A stretch of 50,055 nucleotides of DNA, from contig JAFEFM010000517.1 of the NCBI GenBank assembly GCA_018240585.1, positions 1 through 50,055 of the forward strand. The letters are read 5' to 3'. The notes beneath the pieces are model-generated. The model did not search any database and was not told the origin of the DNA. It was given only the letters and a program-made list of their open reading frames with translations. Numbering within the stretch: the first letter of the stretch is position 1; each line of letters starts with the position of its first letter. The position numbers were made by a program, and so were the translations under genes. Shown here piece by piece: positions 27,859 to 35,520 of this stretch. The stretch comes from Pseudomonadota bacterium (GTDB lineage Bacteria; Pseudomonadota; Gammaproteobacteria; Burkholderiales; Rhodocyclaceae).

Positions 27859-28224
27859 TCAGCCCAAGGCCTTGATGCGGGCCAGCAGCTCGGCGTGGTC
27901 GACCGGCTTCACCAGGTAGTCGTGGGCACCCTGCCGCATGCCCCAGATCTTGTCAGTCTCCAGCCCCTTGCTGGTGCACATGATGATGGGGATGCGTCGC
28001 GTCGCGTCGTTGCGCGAGATCGTGCGCGTGGCCTGGTAACCGTTCATGCCGGGCATGACGACGTCCATCAGGATGAGATCGGGCTTCTCGAGCTGGCTCT
28101 TGGCGATCGCGTCGTCGCCACTGTCCGCGGTGACGACACGGTAGCCGTGCTTGGCGAGCACCTCGGTGAGGGCCAGTCGTTCGGTGGGCGAATCGTCCAC
28201 CACCAGGATTTTGCTGATCGTCAT
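27859..28224 (-). CDS. pilH: Single-domain response regulator PilH
   Basis: A 121-residue receiver-only protein. Acidic pair Asp10-Asp11 (VVDDSPTERLAL), phosphoacceptor Asp54 (LILMDVVMPGMNGY), Thr near 84 (IIMCTSKGLETD) and Lys in YLVKPVDHAEL are all present. PilH acts opposite PilG, promoting pilus retraction or acting as phosphate sink in relatives. It follows pilG after 22 bases. Confidence 0.94.
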   Translation of the reverse strand: MTISKILVVDDSPTERLALTEVLAKHGYRVVTADSGDDAIAKSQLEKPDLILMDVVMPGMNGYQATRTISRNDATRRIPIIMCTSKGLETDKIWGMRQGAHDYLVKPVDHAELLARIKALG

Positions 28225-28246
28225 GGGCGTTGCGCTTGCTCGGGGT

Positions 28247-28636
28247 TCAGGCGCGCGGCGCGCGTGCGGCGTGGGTGGCCACGGTGCGCAGCAGGCTGTC
28301 CTTGGTGAAAGGTTTGGTGAGGTACTCGTCCGACCCGACCATGCGTCCGCGCGCGCGGTCGAACAGCCCGTCCTTCGACGACAGCATGATCACCGGCGTG
28401 GACGACAGTCGCGGGTTCTTCTTGATCAGCGCGCAGGTCTGGTAGCCATCCAGGCGCGGCATCATGATGTCCACGAAAATCACGTCGGGGTGGTTGTCGG
28501 CGATCTTCGCGAGTGCGTCGAATCCGTCCTCGGCGAGCAACACCTGGCAACCCGCCTGGCCGAGGAAGATTTCGGCGCTGCGGCGGATGGTGTTGCTGTC
28601 GTCGATGACCATCACCTTGAGTCCGGCAAGATCCAT
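28247..28636 (-). CDS. pilG: Single-domain response regulator PilG
   Basis: A 129-residue receiver-only protein. Asp12-Asp13 (VIDDSNTIRRSAEIFL), phosphoacceptor Asp56 (VIFVDIMMPRLDGY), Ser in VIMLSSKDGLFDRARG and Lys in YLTKPFTKDSLL are visible. The SNTIRRSAE and DRARGRMVGSDEYL stretches are typical of PilG rather than PilH. PilG output favours pilus extension and cyclic-AMP control in Pseudomonas. It follows the rubredoxin gene after an 81-base gap with two overlapping hairpins. Confidence 0.94.
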   Translation of the reverse strand: MDLAGLKVMVIDDSNTIRRSAEIFLGQAGCQVLLAEDGFDALAKIADNHPDVIFVDIMMPRLDGYQTCALIKKNPRLSSTPVIMLSSKDGLFDRARGRMVGSDEYLTKPFTKDSLLRTVATHAARAPRA

Positions 28637-28669
28637 GCTTTCATTCCCTGGAAGTGCGATGCGGCGAGG

Positions 28670-28709
28670 GCGGGCGACGCCTGCCCGCGGCCGGGCGCTG
28701 ATCGGCCGC
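28670..28709. repeat. Two overlapping hairpins between rubredoxin and pilG
   Basis: GCGGGC at 28670-28675 pairs with GCCCGC at 28683-28688. GCGGCCG at 28687-28693 pairs with CGGCCGC at 28703-28709. The two stems share bases 28687-28688, so they exclude each other at their tips. No T tract follows on the minus strand. They may alter the ratio of rubredoxin to pilG message; this is inference. Confidence 0.45.
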
Positions 28710-28717
28710 AGCCGCGT

Positions 28718-28897
28718 TCAGATCTCGACGAGTTCGAAGTCTTCCTTGCGCGCTCCGCATTCGGGGCAGGTCCAGTTCGGCGGCACGTCCTCCCAGCGCG
28801 TGCCGGGCGGGATGCCCTCGGCGGGCAGGCCAGCGGCTTCGTCGTAGATGAAGCCGCAGATCAGACACATGTAAGTCTTGTACGACATATCGGCCAT
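28718..28897 (-). CDS. Rubredoxin
   Basis: A 59-residue protein with both iron-binding CxxC pairs: [13 protein letters not shown] near residue 11 and [11 protein letters not shown] near 44. Between them lie the conserved aromatic [14 protein letters not shown] and acidic loops. Rubredoxin carries one electron on a single Fe(Cys)4 site, in relatives serving alkane hydroxylases, oxygen or peroxide reduction. The start at 28897 (MADMSYKTY) was chosen; an ATG at 28888 would drop three residues. It is immediately upstream of pilG on the same strand, so it may be cotranscribed with the pilus chemosensory genes; the link is unexplained. Confidence 0.94.
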   Translation of the reverse strand: MADMSYKTYMCLICGFIYDEAAGLPAEGIPPGTRWEDVPPNWTCPECGARKEDFELVEI

Positions 28898-28909
28898 GGC
28901 GGCAGCAAC

Positions 28910-28940
28910 TTGAGAAGATAAATGCGCGGAGCGCTAGAAT
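28910..28940 (+). promoter_or_regulatory. Predicted sigma-70 promoter for thiD-thiE
   Basis: TTGAGA at 28910-28915 and TAGAAT at 28935-28940 are separated by 19 bases, longer than the ideal 17. The element is about 55 bases before the thiD ATG, in the divergent gap with rubredoxin. No TPP riboswitch is recognisable in the leader. Confidence 0.45.
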
Positions 28941-28995
28941 CGCGCAGATCTTACCGCATAGGCGCAAGCGCCCGGCAACGGCGCCCGCTCCCGCC

Positions 28996-29895
28996 ATGGC
29001 CATCGCCGTTCCCGAAACGCCTCCTGCCGTGCTCTGCTTCGCCCCGGGTGATCCTACCGGCGGGGGCGGCCTCGTCTCGGACATCCTCACGCTTGCCAGC
29101 ATGGGCTGCCATCCGCTCGCGGTGCAGACGGCTGCCATCGTGCGCGATACCCGCAACGTCGACGAGGCCTGGCCGGCGGACGGCGAGGTGCTGGTCGACC
29201 AGGCGCGTGCGGTGCTCGAGGACATTCCGGTCGCGGCGTTGAAGATCGGCTTCTGCGGCAGCGTCGAGAACATCGCCCGCATCGCCGAACTGGTATCGGA
29301 CTACCCCGAGGTGCCGCTGGTGCTCGAGCCGGCCCTTTACGCCGGCGGCGGCTGGGCGGACGAGGACGACGTCGTCGCCGCGCTCGCCGAACTGGTGGTG
29401 CCGCAGACGACTCTGCTGGTGGGTGGTCGCCATGAACTGTGCCGCCTGGCCGGCGTGGACGAGAGCCGCCGCGAGGATGAGCGCTTCGATGATGGCTTCG
29501 ATCATGACGTCGGCGACGAAGACAGCGGCGGCACGGCTGGTGGCCTGGACGTGCAGGAAGCGATTGCGCGGCTGCTGCAGGCAGGCTCGGAATACGTGTT
29601 GCTGACCGGCGGCGGCGAGCATGGGCCGCAGGTGGTGAACCGGCTGTATGGCGATGGCGGCCTGATCCGCACCGACGCCTGGGATCGACTGCCCGGCCGC
29701 TATCTGGGCGCAGGTGCGACGCTGGCTGCTGCGGTGGCGGCCGCGCTGGCGCACGGCATGGCGATGCCCGAAGCGGTGCGCGAAGCGCAGGAGTTCGCCC
29801 AGCAGGCGCTGCGCCACGCCTACCGCCCCGGGATGGGGCGCGCCGTGCCGGACCGCTTCTTCTGGGCGCGAGGCAAGGAGGGGGCCGATGTCTGA
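28996..29895 (+). CDS. thiD: ThiD-like hydroxymethylpyrimidine (phosphate) kinase, divergent
   Basis: A 299-residue ribokinase-fold protein aligned with ThiD, which phosphorylates HMP and HMP-P in thiamine synthesis. CFAPGDPTGGGGLVSD replaces the usual AGSDxSGGAGIQAD. ASMGCHPLAVQTAAIVRDT and ALKIGFCGSVENI match known motifs. Two oddities are visible. The GTGC anion-hole motif reads GAGATL, with Ala for the usual Cys. An Asp/Glu-rich insert of about 25 residues (DESRREDERFDDGFDHD and onward) lies near 155. The pairing with thiE supports the role, but reduced or altered activity is possible. The ATG overlaps no upstream gene and lacks a clear ribosome binding site. Confidence 0.8.
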   Translation: MAIAVPETPPAVLCFAPGDPTGGGGLVSDILTLASMGCHPLAVQTAAIVRDTRNVDEAWPADGEVLVDQARAVLEDIPVAALKIGFCGSVENIARIAELVSDYPEVPLVLEPALYAGGGWADEDDVVAALAELVVPQTTLLVGGRHELCRLAGVDESRREDERFDDGFDHDVGDEDSGGTAGGLDVQEAIARLLQAGSEYVLLTGGGEHGPQVVNRLYGDGGLIRTDAWDRLPGRYLGAGATLAAAVAAALAHGMAMPEAVREAQEFAQQALRHAYRPGMGRAVPDRFFWARGKEGADV

Positions 29896-30541
29896 GCGTT
29901 TCCCGCCCGGGCGCCTGTGCGGCCTGTACGCCGTCACTCCCGACGAGGCCGATACCTCACGCCTGCTGGCGCTGGCGGGGCGGGTGCTGCAGGGTCGCCC
30001 GGCGCTGCTGCAGTACCGCAACAAGTTCGCCGGCGCAGCGCTGAAGTACGAGCAGGCGTCGGGGCTGCTTGCGCTGTGCCGTGCGGCGGGCGTGCCGCTG
30101 GTGGTCAACGACGATCTCGCCCTGGCGCTGGCGATCGGCGCGGACGGCGCGCATCTCGGCCGTGAGGACGGCGACCCGGCGGCCGCACGCCGGGCGCTGG
30201 GTGCCAGCCGCATCCTGGGGGTGACCTGCTACAGCGAATTCGAGCGCGCCCGGCAGGGCGCGCAGGCCGGCGCTGACTACGTGGCCTTCGGCGCGATGTA
30301 CCCGTCGCCGTCCAAACCGCAGGCACCTCGTGCGCCCTTCGCGCTGCTGACCCGGGCGCGGCGCGAGCTGCAGCTTCCGGTGGCGGCGATCGGCGGCATC
30401 ACGCTCGACAACGCGGCACCGGTCATCGCCGCTGGCGCCGACCTGCTGGCGGTCATCAGCGACGTGTTCGCTGCGGAGGACCCGGCGGCTCGCACGGCCG
30501 CCTACGGGCCGCTGTTCGCACCACCCATGCCATCGTCTTGA
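29888..30541 (+). CDS. thiE: Thiamine-phosphate synthase ThiE
   Basis: A 217-residue TIM-barrel enzyme joining HMP-PP and thiazole phosphate to give thiamine phosphate. Motifs include LLQYRNK near residue 40, [39 protein letters not shown] (pyrophosphate and thiazole site) and [20 protein letters not shown]. Its start overlaps the thiD stop by eight bases, so the two are coupled. Length is typical. A 23-base hairpin follows the stop. Confidence 0.95.
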   Translation: MSERFPPGRLCGLYAVTPDEADTSRLLALAGRVLQGRPALLQYRNKFAGAALKYEQASGLLALCRAAGVPLVVNDDLALALAIGADGAHLGREDGDPAAARRALGASRILGVTCYSEFERARQGAQAGADYVAFGAMYPSPSKPQAPRAPFALLTRARRELQLPVAAIGGITLDNAAPVIAAGADLLAVISDVFAAEDPAARTAAYGPLFAPPMPSS

Positions 30542-30546
30542 CGGTG

Positions 30547-30569
30547 GACCCCCGCCAAGGCGCGGGGTC
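30547..30569 (+). terminator. Hairpin after thiE
   Basis: GACCCCCGCC pairs with GGCGCGGGGTC with one bulged base around a short loop, six bases after the thiE stop. No T tract follows, so terminator strength is doubtful. It lies just before the hemL leader and could instead be part of it. Confidence 0.35.
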
Positions 30570-30609
30570 ACAATGCGGGCTTTCGCAGCCTCGCAAGTCA
30601 GGACGACAC

Positions 30610-31893
30610 ATGAACAGCCGCAACGAATCCCTCTTCCAGCGTGCCCAGCGCACCATCCCCGGTGGCGTCAACTCGCCCGTCCGCGCCTTCCGCTCGGTGG
30701 GCGGCACGCCGCGTTTCATCGAGCGCGCCGAAGGTGCGCGCGTGTGGGATGCCGATGGCAAGGCCTACATCGACTATGTCGGCTCGTGGGGGCCGGCGAT
30801 CACCGGTCACGCCCATCCGGCCATCGTCGAGGCGGTGCGCGAGGCGGCGCTGAAGGGGCTGTCCTTCGGCGCGCCGACCGAGAGCGAGGTCGCCATGGCC
30901 GAGCTCATCTGCGAGCTGCTGCCGTCGGTCGAGATGGTGCGCCTGGTCAGTTCCGGCACCGAGGCGACGATGAGCGCCATCCGCCTGGCGCGCGGTTTCA
31001 CCGGGCGTGATGCCATCGTGAAGTTCGAGGGCTGCTACCACGGCCATGCCGACAGCCTGCTGGTGAAGGCCGGTTCCGGCCTGCTGACCTTCGGCAACCC
31101 GTCCTCGGGCGGCGTGCCGGCCGATTTTGCCAAGCACACCATCGTGCTCGACTACAACGACCTCGACCAGGTCGAAGCGGTGTTCAAGGCGCGCGGCAAC
31201 GAGATCGCCGCAATCATCGTCGAGCCGGTGGCCGGCAACATGAACCTGGTGAAGCCGCGTGCGGGCTTCCTCGAGGGCCTGCGCCGGGTGTGCACGCAGT
31301 ACGGCGCGGTGCTGATCTTCGACGAGGTGATGACCGGTTTCCGTGTCGGCCCGCAGGGTGTGCAGGGCCTCTACGGCATCACCCCGGACCTGACCACGCT
31401 GGGCAAGGTGATCGGCGGTGGCATGCCGGTGGGCGCTTTCGGCGGGCGGCGCGACATCATGCAGAAGATTGCGCCGCTCGGCCCGGTCTACCAGGCCGGC
31501 ACGCTGTCGGGCAGCCCGGTGGCGGTGGCCGCCGGCATGGCCTCGCTGCGGCTGACGCGCGAAGCGGGTTTCTACGACACCCTTGCGGCGGCGACCGCGC
31601 GCCTGGTCGCCGGTTTGTCGGCCGCCGCGCGCGAAGCCGGCGTGAGCTTCAGCGCCGATTCGATCGGCGGCATGTTCGGCGTGTATTTCAGTGACGCCAT
31701 TCCGGCCTCCTTCGCCGACGTGATGGCTTCGGATCGCGAACGCTTCAACCGGTTCTTCCATGCCATGCTCGACGGCGGACACTACTTTGCACCGTCGGCC
31801 TTCGAGGCCGGCTTCGTGTCCGCAGCGCATGGCGAAGCCGAGATCGACGCCACCATTGCCCTGGCGCGCGAGGTGTTCGCCAGCCTGCGATAG
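30610..31893 (+). CDS. hemL: Glutamate-1-semialdehyde 2,1-aminomutase HemL
   Basis: A 427-residue PLP enzyme converting glutamate-1-semialdehyde to 5-aminolevulinate, the C5 route to haem. Start region [21 protein letters not shown] is diagnostic. [32 protein letters not shown] and [11 protein letters not shown] match the cofactor site. The PLP lysine lies in [23 protein letters not shown] before the ATG at 30610 supports the start. It follows thiE by 68 bases, on the same strand. Confidence 0.97.
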   Translation: MNSRNESLFQRAQRTIPGGVNSPVRAFRSVGGTPRFIERAEGARVWDADGKAYIDYVGSWGPAITGHAHPAIVEAVREAALKGLSFGAPTESEVAMAELICELLPSVEMVRLVSSGTEATMSAIRLARGFTGRDAIVKFEGCYHGHADSLLVKAGSGLLTFGNPSSGGVPADFAKHTIVLDYNDLDQVEAVFKARGNEIAAIIVEPVAGNMNLVKPRAGFLEGLRRVCTQYGAVLIFDEVMTGFRVGPQGVQGLYGITPDLTTLGKVIGGGMPVGAFGGRRDIMQKIAPLGPVYQAGTLSGSPVAVAAGMASLRLTREAGFYDTLAAATARLVAGLSAAAREAGVSFSADSIGGMFGVYFSDAIPASFADVMASDRERFNRFFHAMLDGGHYFAPSAFEAGFVSAAHGEAEIDATIALAREVFASLR

Positions 31894-31988
31894 CGCACGT
31901 CCGCGCCCCGGTCGCGCTGCGCCGTCCGTTTTGCTGGCACGGTGATTGCTAAGCGTGCGACGGTGTCTGATGACCGGGGTTGCCGACG

Positions 31989-33302
31989 ATGGATCTGCGC
32001 TGGAGGCTTGCGACTCGCCTGTCCTTGCTCGCCATTGCCCTGCTGGCGACGGGCTGCCTGCTGGTTGCGATCGCGCTGACGCGCGACGTGTCCGAAGAGG
32101 TGGCGGCTTCGGGCCGGCTCACCGAACTGCTGCTGGGTATCGGCGCGGCCCGGCAAGGGCAGGCGCCCGGTCTGGCGCGACTGGTCGAGAGCGGCGAGCT
32201 GCGCCACATCAGCGTTTCGCTGGAGCGCTCCGGATTGGAGCAGTCGCGCCATTCCGGCGCATTCGACCCGCTCGGCTGGCTGGCGGCGCGCCTGCCCGGC
32301 AGCCTGGGCGAGGCGCAACGCATCAGCGTCGGCGACGAGGTGCTGGTGATTCGCGCCGATCCCCGCGCCGAAATCCGCGAGGTGCTGCGCGACGGCCTGC
32401 GCATGCTTGCCGTGCTCGCCGTCTTCGCCTGTGTCACCGTCCTCGCCACCTGGCGCGCGGCGCACCGCGCACTCGCCCCGGTGCGCGATCTCGAGCAGGG
32501 GCTCGCGCGCCTGGCGCGTGGCGAGGAACGGGCGGTGCTGCCGCGCTTCGAGTTGCAGGAGTTCGAGCGCATCGCGACGGCCATCGATCGGCTTGCGGCG
32601 AGCCTTGCCGCTTCGCGCGCGGCCGAGCGCACGCTGGCGCGTCAGCTCATCGACGTGCAGGAATCCGAGCGTCAGGCGCTCGCGCGCGAACTGCACGACG
32701 AATTCGGTCAGTCGCTCGCCGCGATCGGCGCCGCCACCGCCTTCATCGAGCGCCACGCCGCGAGCGCTCCCTCCGCCGACATTGCCGAGTGCGCCCACGA
32801 CGCGCGCACCGAGGCGGTACGCGTGTCGTCCCATGTGCGCGGCCTGCTGCGCCAGTTGCGCCCGCACGGGCTGGACGGCCTGGGCATGCGCGAGTCGCTG
32901 GGCGATCTGCTCCATCAGTGGCAGGCGCGCGCCGCGGACATCGCGCTCGAGGCGGAACTGGCCGAGCGTCTGCCACCCCTGTCGCCGGCAGCCGGCCTGG
33001 CACTTTACCGCTGTCTGCAGGAGTCCCTCACCAACGTGCTGCGCCACAGCGGCGCACGGCGGGCGACGGTCAGCCTGCAGGTGCCATCGGGCGGCGTGCA
33101 GTTGATCGTTGGTGACGATGGCGGTGGCCGCGCCGATTCCTTGAAGAGCGGCGGTGGCCTGCTTGGCATGCGGGAGCGCGCCGAGATGGCCGGCGGGCGG
33201 CTGCGCCTGGAGCAATCACCGCTGGGCGGACTGCAGGTGAACTTGTGGCTGCCCCGATCGGACGAAGGAGAAATGCGCAATGATCCGCATCCTGTTGCTT
33301 GA
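31989..33302 (+). CDS. Membrane sensor histidine kinase (HisKA_3 / NarL-family, MoxY-like)
   Basis: A 437-residue kinase. Transmembrane helix 1 spans ~10-32 (LSLLAIALLATGCLLVAIAL). A small periplasmic domain of about 100 residues resembles the LapD/MoxY N-terminal type. Helix 2 is ~137-153 and a HAMP linker follows (ALAPVRDLEQGLARLARGEE). The HisKA_3 box is ERQALARELHDEFGQSLAAI with phosphoacceptor His236. The ATPase domain has QESLTNVLRHS and GGGLLGMRERAEMAGG. It should phosphorylate the regulator starting at 33280, whose gene overlaps its last 23 bases. The ATG at 31989 was chosen over an in-frame TTG at 31980. The signal is unknown. Confidence 0.9.
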   Translation: MDLRWRLATRLSLLAIALLATGCLLVAIALTRDVSEEVAASGRLTELLLGIGAARQGQAPGLARLVESGELRHISVSLERSGLEQSRHSGAFDPLGWLAARLPGSLGEAQRISVGDEVLVIRADPRAEIREVLRDGLRMLAVLAVFACVTVLATWRAAHRALAPVRDLEQGLARLARGEERAVLPRFELQEFERIATAIDRLAASLAASRAAERTLARQLIDVQESERQALARELHDEFGQSLAAIGAATAFIERHAASAPSADIAECAHDARTEAVRVSSHVRGLLRQLRPHGLDGLGMRESLGDLLHQWQARAADIALEAELAERLPPLSPAAGLALYRCLQESLTNVLRHSGARRATVSLQVPSGGVQLIVGDDGGGRADSLKSGGGLLGMRERAEMAGGRLRLEQSPLGGLQVNLWLPRSDEGEMRNDPHPVA

Positions 33303-33924
33303 CGACCACGTGGTCGTCCGTACCGGTTACCGCCGTCTGCTCGACGCGGAGGACGGGTTCGAAGTCGTCGCCGAGGCAGCGACTGCCGACGAGGCTTGTG
33401 CCTGTGTGGCCCGCGGCGGCATCGACGTTGCGGTGACCGACCTCAGCCTGCGCGGCAGCAGCGGTATCGAGGCGATCCGCCGCATGCTTGCGCGCGAGCC
33501 GGCGCTCAAGGTGCTGGTGTTGTCCATGCACGACCACGCCGGCTACGTCACCCAAGCGACGCGCGCCGGTGCGCTGGGCTACCTGACCAAGAGCAGCGAG
33601 CCCATCGAACTCTTCGACGCCATCCGCGCGGTGGCGGCGGGGCGCCGTGCGTTTTCGGCCGATGTGCTGGAGGCACTCGCGCGTTCGTCGGTCGAGTGCA
33701 AGAAGATCCTGGCACGCCTTACTCCGCGGGAATTCGAGGTGCTGCGCCTGGCGGCGAGCGGGGATTCGTCGGCCGAGATCGCGAGCAGCATGCACCTCAG
33801 CCCGAAGACCGTGCACAACCACCTGTCGACCATCCGCAGCAAGCTCGAGGCGAACAACGACTTCAAGCTGATCCATGAAGCCGTGCGCCTCGGCCTGGTC
33901 TCCTTTCCCGCGCAACTGGCTTGA
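33280..33924 (+). CDS. LuxR/NarL-family response regulator
   Basis: A 214-residue regulator. The receiver has an acidic pair in LLLDDHVVVRTGYRRLL, phosphoacceptor Asp54 (AVTDLSLRGSSGIEA), and Lys104 (YLTKSSEPIEL). The C-terminal LuxR helix-turn-helix is LTPREFEVLRLAASGDSSAE with MHLSPKTVHNHLSTIRSKL. It overlaps the kinase gene by 23 bases and is surely its partner. Regulator targets are not visible here. A GTGAGG...CCTCAC hairpin follows the gene. Confidence 0.93.
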   Translation: MIRILLLDDHVVVRTGYRRLLDAEDGFEVVAEAATADEACACVARGGIDVAVTDLSLRGSSGIEAIRRMLAREPALKVLVLSMHDHAGYVTQATRAGALGYLTKSSEPIELFDAIRAVAAGRRAFSADVLEALARSSVECKKILARLTPREFEVLRLAASGDSSAEIASSMHLSPKTVHNHLSTIRSKLEANNDFKLIHEAVRLGLVSFPAQLA

Positions 33925-33935
33925 GCGTTTGCGGG

Positions 33936-33965
33936 GTGAGGCGGCCGGCCTGCCGGCCACCTCAC
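33936..33965. terminator. Likely bidirectional hairpin between the response regulator and mgtE
   Basis: A 14-base inverted repeat (GTGAGGCGGCCGGC against GCCGGCCACCTCAC) with a two-base loop lies between convergent genes. On the minus-strand transcript the single mismatch becomes a G-U pair. It overlaps the mgtE stop. No T run follows on either side, so it may act as a stabiliser or a weak two-way terminator. Confidence 0.55.
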
Positions 33966-35404
33966 AGCAGGAACAGGGTCGCCAGCCCGAGGAAGATGAA
34001 GAAACCGCCGGAGTCGGTCAGTGCGGTGATCATCACCGAGCCGCCGATCGCCGGGTCGGCGCCGAGGCGCTGGCGCAGCATCGGGATCAGCACGCCGGCG
34101 CTGGCGGCGAGCAGCAGGTTGAGCGTCATCGCCGCGGTCATCACCAGCCCGAGCGAGCCGCTGCCGTACAGCGACCACGCGATGATGCCCAGCATGCCGC
34201 CCCAGATCAGGCCGTTCACCAGCGCCACGCTCAGTTCCTTCTTCAGCAGCCGCTGCATCGCCGAGGGTTCGACCTGGCCCATCGCGATCGCGCGCACGAT
34301 CATGGTGATGGTCTGGTTGCCCGAGTTGCCGCCGATGCCGGCGACGATGGGCATCAGTGCGGCGAGCGCGACGAGCTTCTCGATCGAGCCCTCGAACATG
34401 CCGATCACGCGCGACGCGACGAAGGCGGTGACGAGGTTCACCGCCAGCCAGGCCCAGCGGTTCTTCACCGAGTCCCATACCGAGGCGAAGATGTCTTCCT
34501 CCTCGCGCAGGCCGGCGTGGCTCAGGATCTCGGCCTCGGATTCCTCGCGGATGTAGTCCACCACGTCGGCCACGGTGAGGCGGCCGATCAGGCGCTTGTC
34601 CTTGTCGATCACCGGCGCCGACACCAGGTCGTAGCGCTCGAAGGCCTGCGCCGCCTCGCCGGCGTCGTCTTCCGGCGTGAAGCTGATCACCGGTTCGCGG
34701 CGCATCACGTCGGCGACCGATGCCTCGGGCTCGGTGATGAGCAGCGACTCCAGCGTCAGGATGCCTTTCAAGTGCTCGTCGCGGTCGATGACGAAGAGCT
34801 TGTCGGTGTGGTCGGGCAGATCGTCGAACAGGCGCAGGTAGCGCAGCACGACCTCGAGGCTGACGTCCTCGCGCACGGTCACCATGTCGAAGTCCATCAG
34901 CGCGCCGACCGAATCCTCCGGGTACGACATCGCCGCCCGCAGTTGCTCGCGCCCTTCGCTGTCGAGCGACTGGAAGACGTCCTGGATGACTTCGGGCGGC
35001 AGGTCGGGCGCGAGGTCGGCGAGCTCGTCGGCGTCCAGCGTTTCCGCCGCCGCCTTGAGCTCTTCCGGCGCCATCGTCTCGATCAGCGATTCGCGAACCG
35101 CATCCGAAACTTCGAGCAGGATCTCGCCGTCGCGCTCGGCCTTGACCAGGTCCCAGACGTACAGGCGCTCGTCGAGCGGCAGCGCCTCGAGCACGTAGGC
35201 GATGTCGGCCGGGTGAAGTGCGTCCAGCTTGGCGCGCAGGCCGGCCTCGTGCTGCTTGTGCACGAGGTTCTCGACGAGCTCGTGGCGTGGCATGTCCTGG
35301 CGGTGCACGAGCTCTTCCACGACCTTCTGGCGCGCGAGCAGCTCCTGCACTTCCCGCAGGTGCTGCTGGACGTCGTCGGGATGGTGTTCTTCGTGCTCGG
35401 TCAT
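33962..35404 (-). CDS. mgtE: Magnesium transporter MgtE
   Basis: A 480-residue inner-membrane magnesium channel. The acidic N-domain (~35-150; LHPADIAYVLEALPLDER) is followed by a CBS pair (~150-280; ALMDFDMVTVREDVSLEVV, RLTVADVVDYIREE) and five helices (~310-480). The pore signature GIGGNSGNQTITMIVRAIAMGQ is intact. The N and CBS domains sense cytoplasmic magnesium in known structures. The start at 35404 was chosen as the first Met of the conserved acidic tail; a longer frame overlaps mtgA. No Mg-riboswitch leader is evident in the 116 bases upstream. Confidence 0.95.
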   Translation of the reverse strand: MTEHEEHHPDDVQQHLREVQELLARQKVVEELVHRQDMPRHELVENLVHKQHEAGLRAKLDALHPADIAYVLEALPLDERLYVWDLVKAERDGEILLEVSDAVRESLIETMAPEELKAAAETLDADELADLAPDLPPEVIQDVFQSLDSEGREQLRAAMSYPEDSVGALMDFDMVTVREDVSLEVVLRYLRLFDDLPDHTDKLFVIDRDEHLKGILTLESLLITEPEASVADVMRREPVISFTPEDDAGEAAQAFERYDLVSAPVIDKDKRLIGRLTVADVVDYIREESEAEILSHAGLREEEDIFASVWDSVKNRWAWLAVNLVTAFVASRVIGMFEGSIEKLVALAALMPIVAGIGGNSGNQTITMIVRAIAMGQVEPSAMQRLLKKELSVALVNGLIWGGMLGIIAWSLYGSGSLGLVMTAAMTLNLLLAASAGVLIPMLRQRLGADPAIGGSVMITALTDSGGFFIFLGLATLFLL

Positions 35405-35438
35405 CGCGCAAGGGGCGGGCGGAAGGCGCAAAGCCGGG

Positions 35439-35444
35439 ATTCTA
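35439..35444 (-). promoter_or_regulatory. Possible -10 element for mgtE
   Basis: TAGAAT on the minus strand lies 34 bases before the mgtE ATG. No good -35 hexamer is found at 16-18 bases. The same hexamer precedes several other genes in this window. Confidence 0.35.
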
Positions 35445-35520
35445 CGGACTCGCCCCCGCGCACGCGACCCCGATCGTGAAGCGGTTGCGAAAAATGCCTG
35501 CGCCCGCGCCGCCGGCCTCC

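Noticed and set aside
28898-28995. TPP riboswitch before thiD
   Set aside because: None of the conserved riboswitch stretches is present in this short leader.
35405-35520. Magnesium riboswitch before mgtE
   Set aside because: The gap is only 116 bases and shows none of the expected conserved structure.
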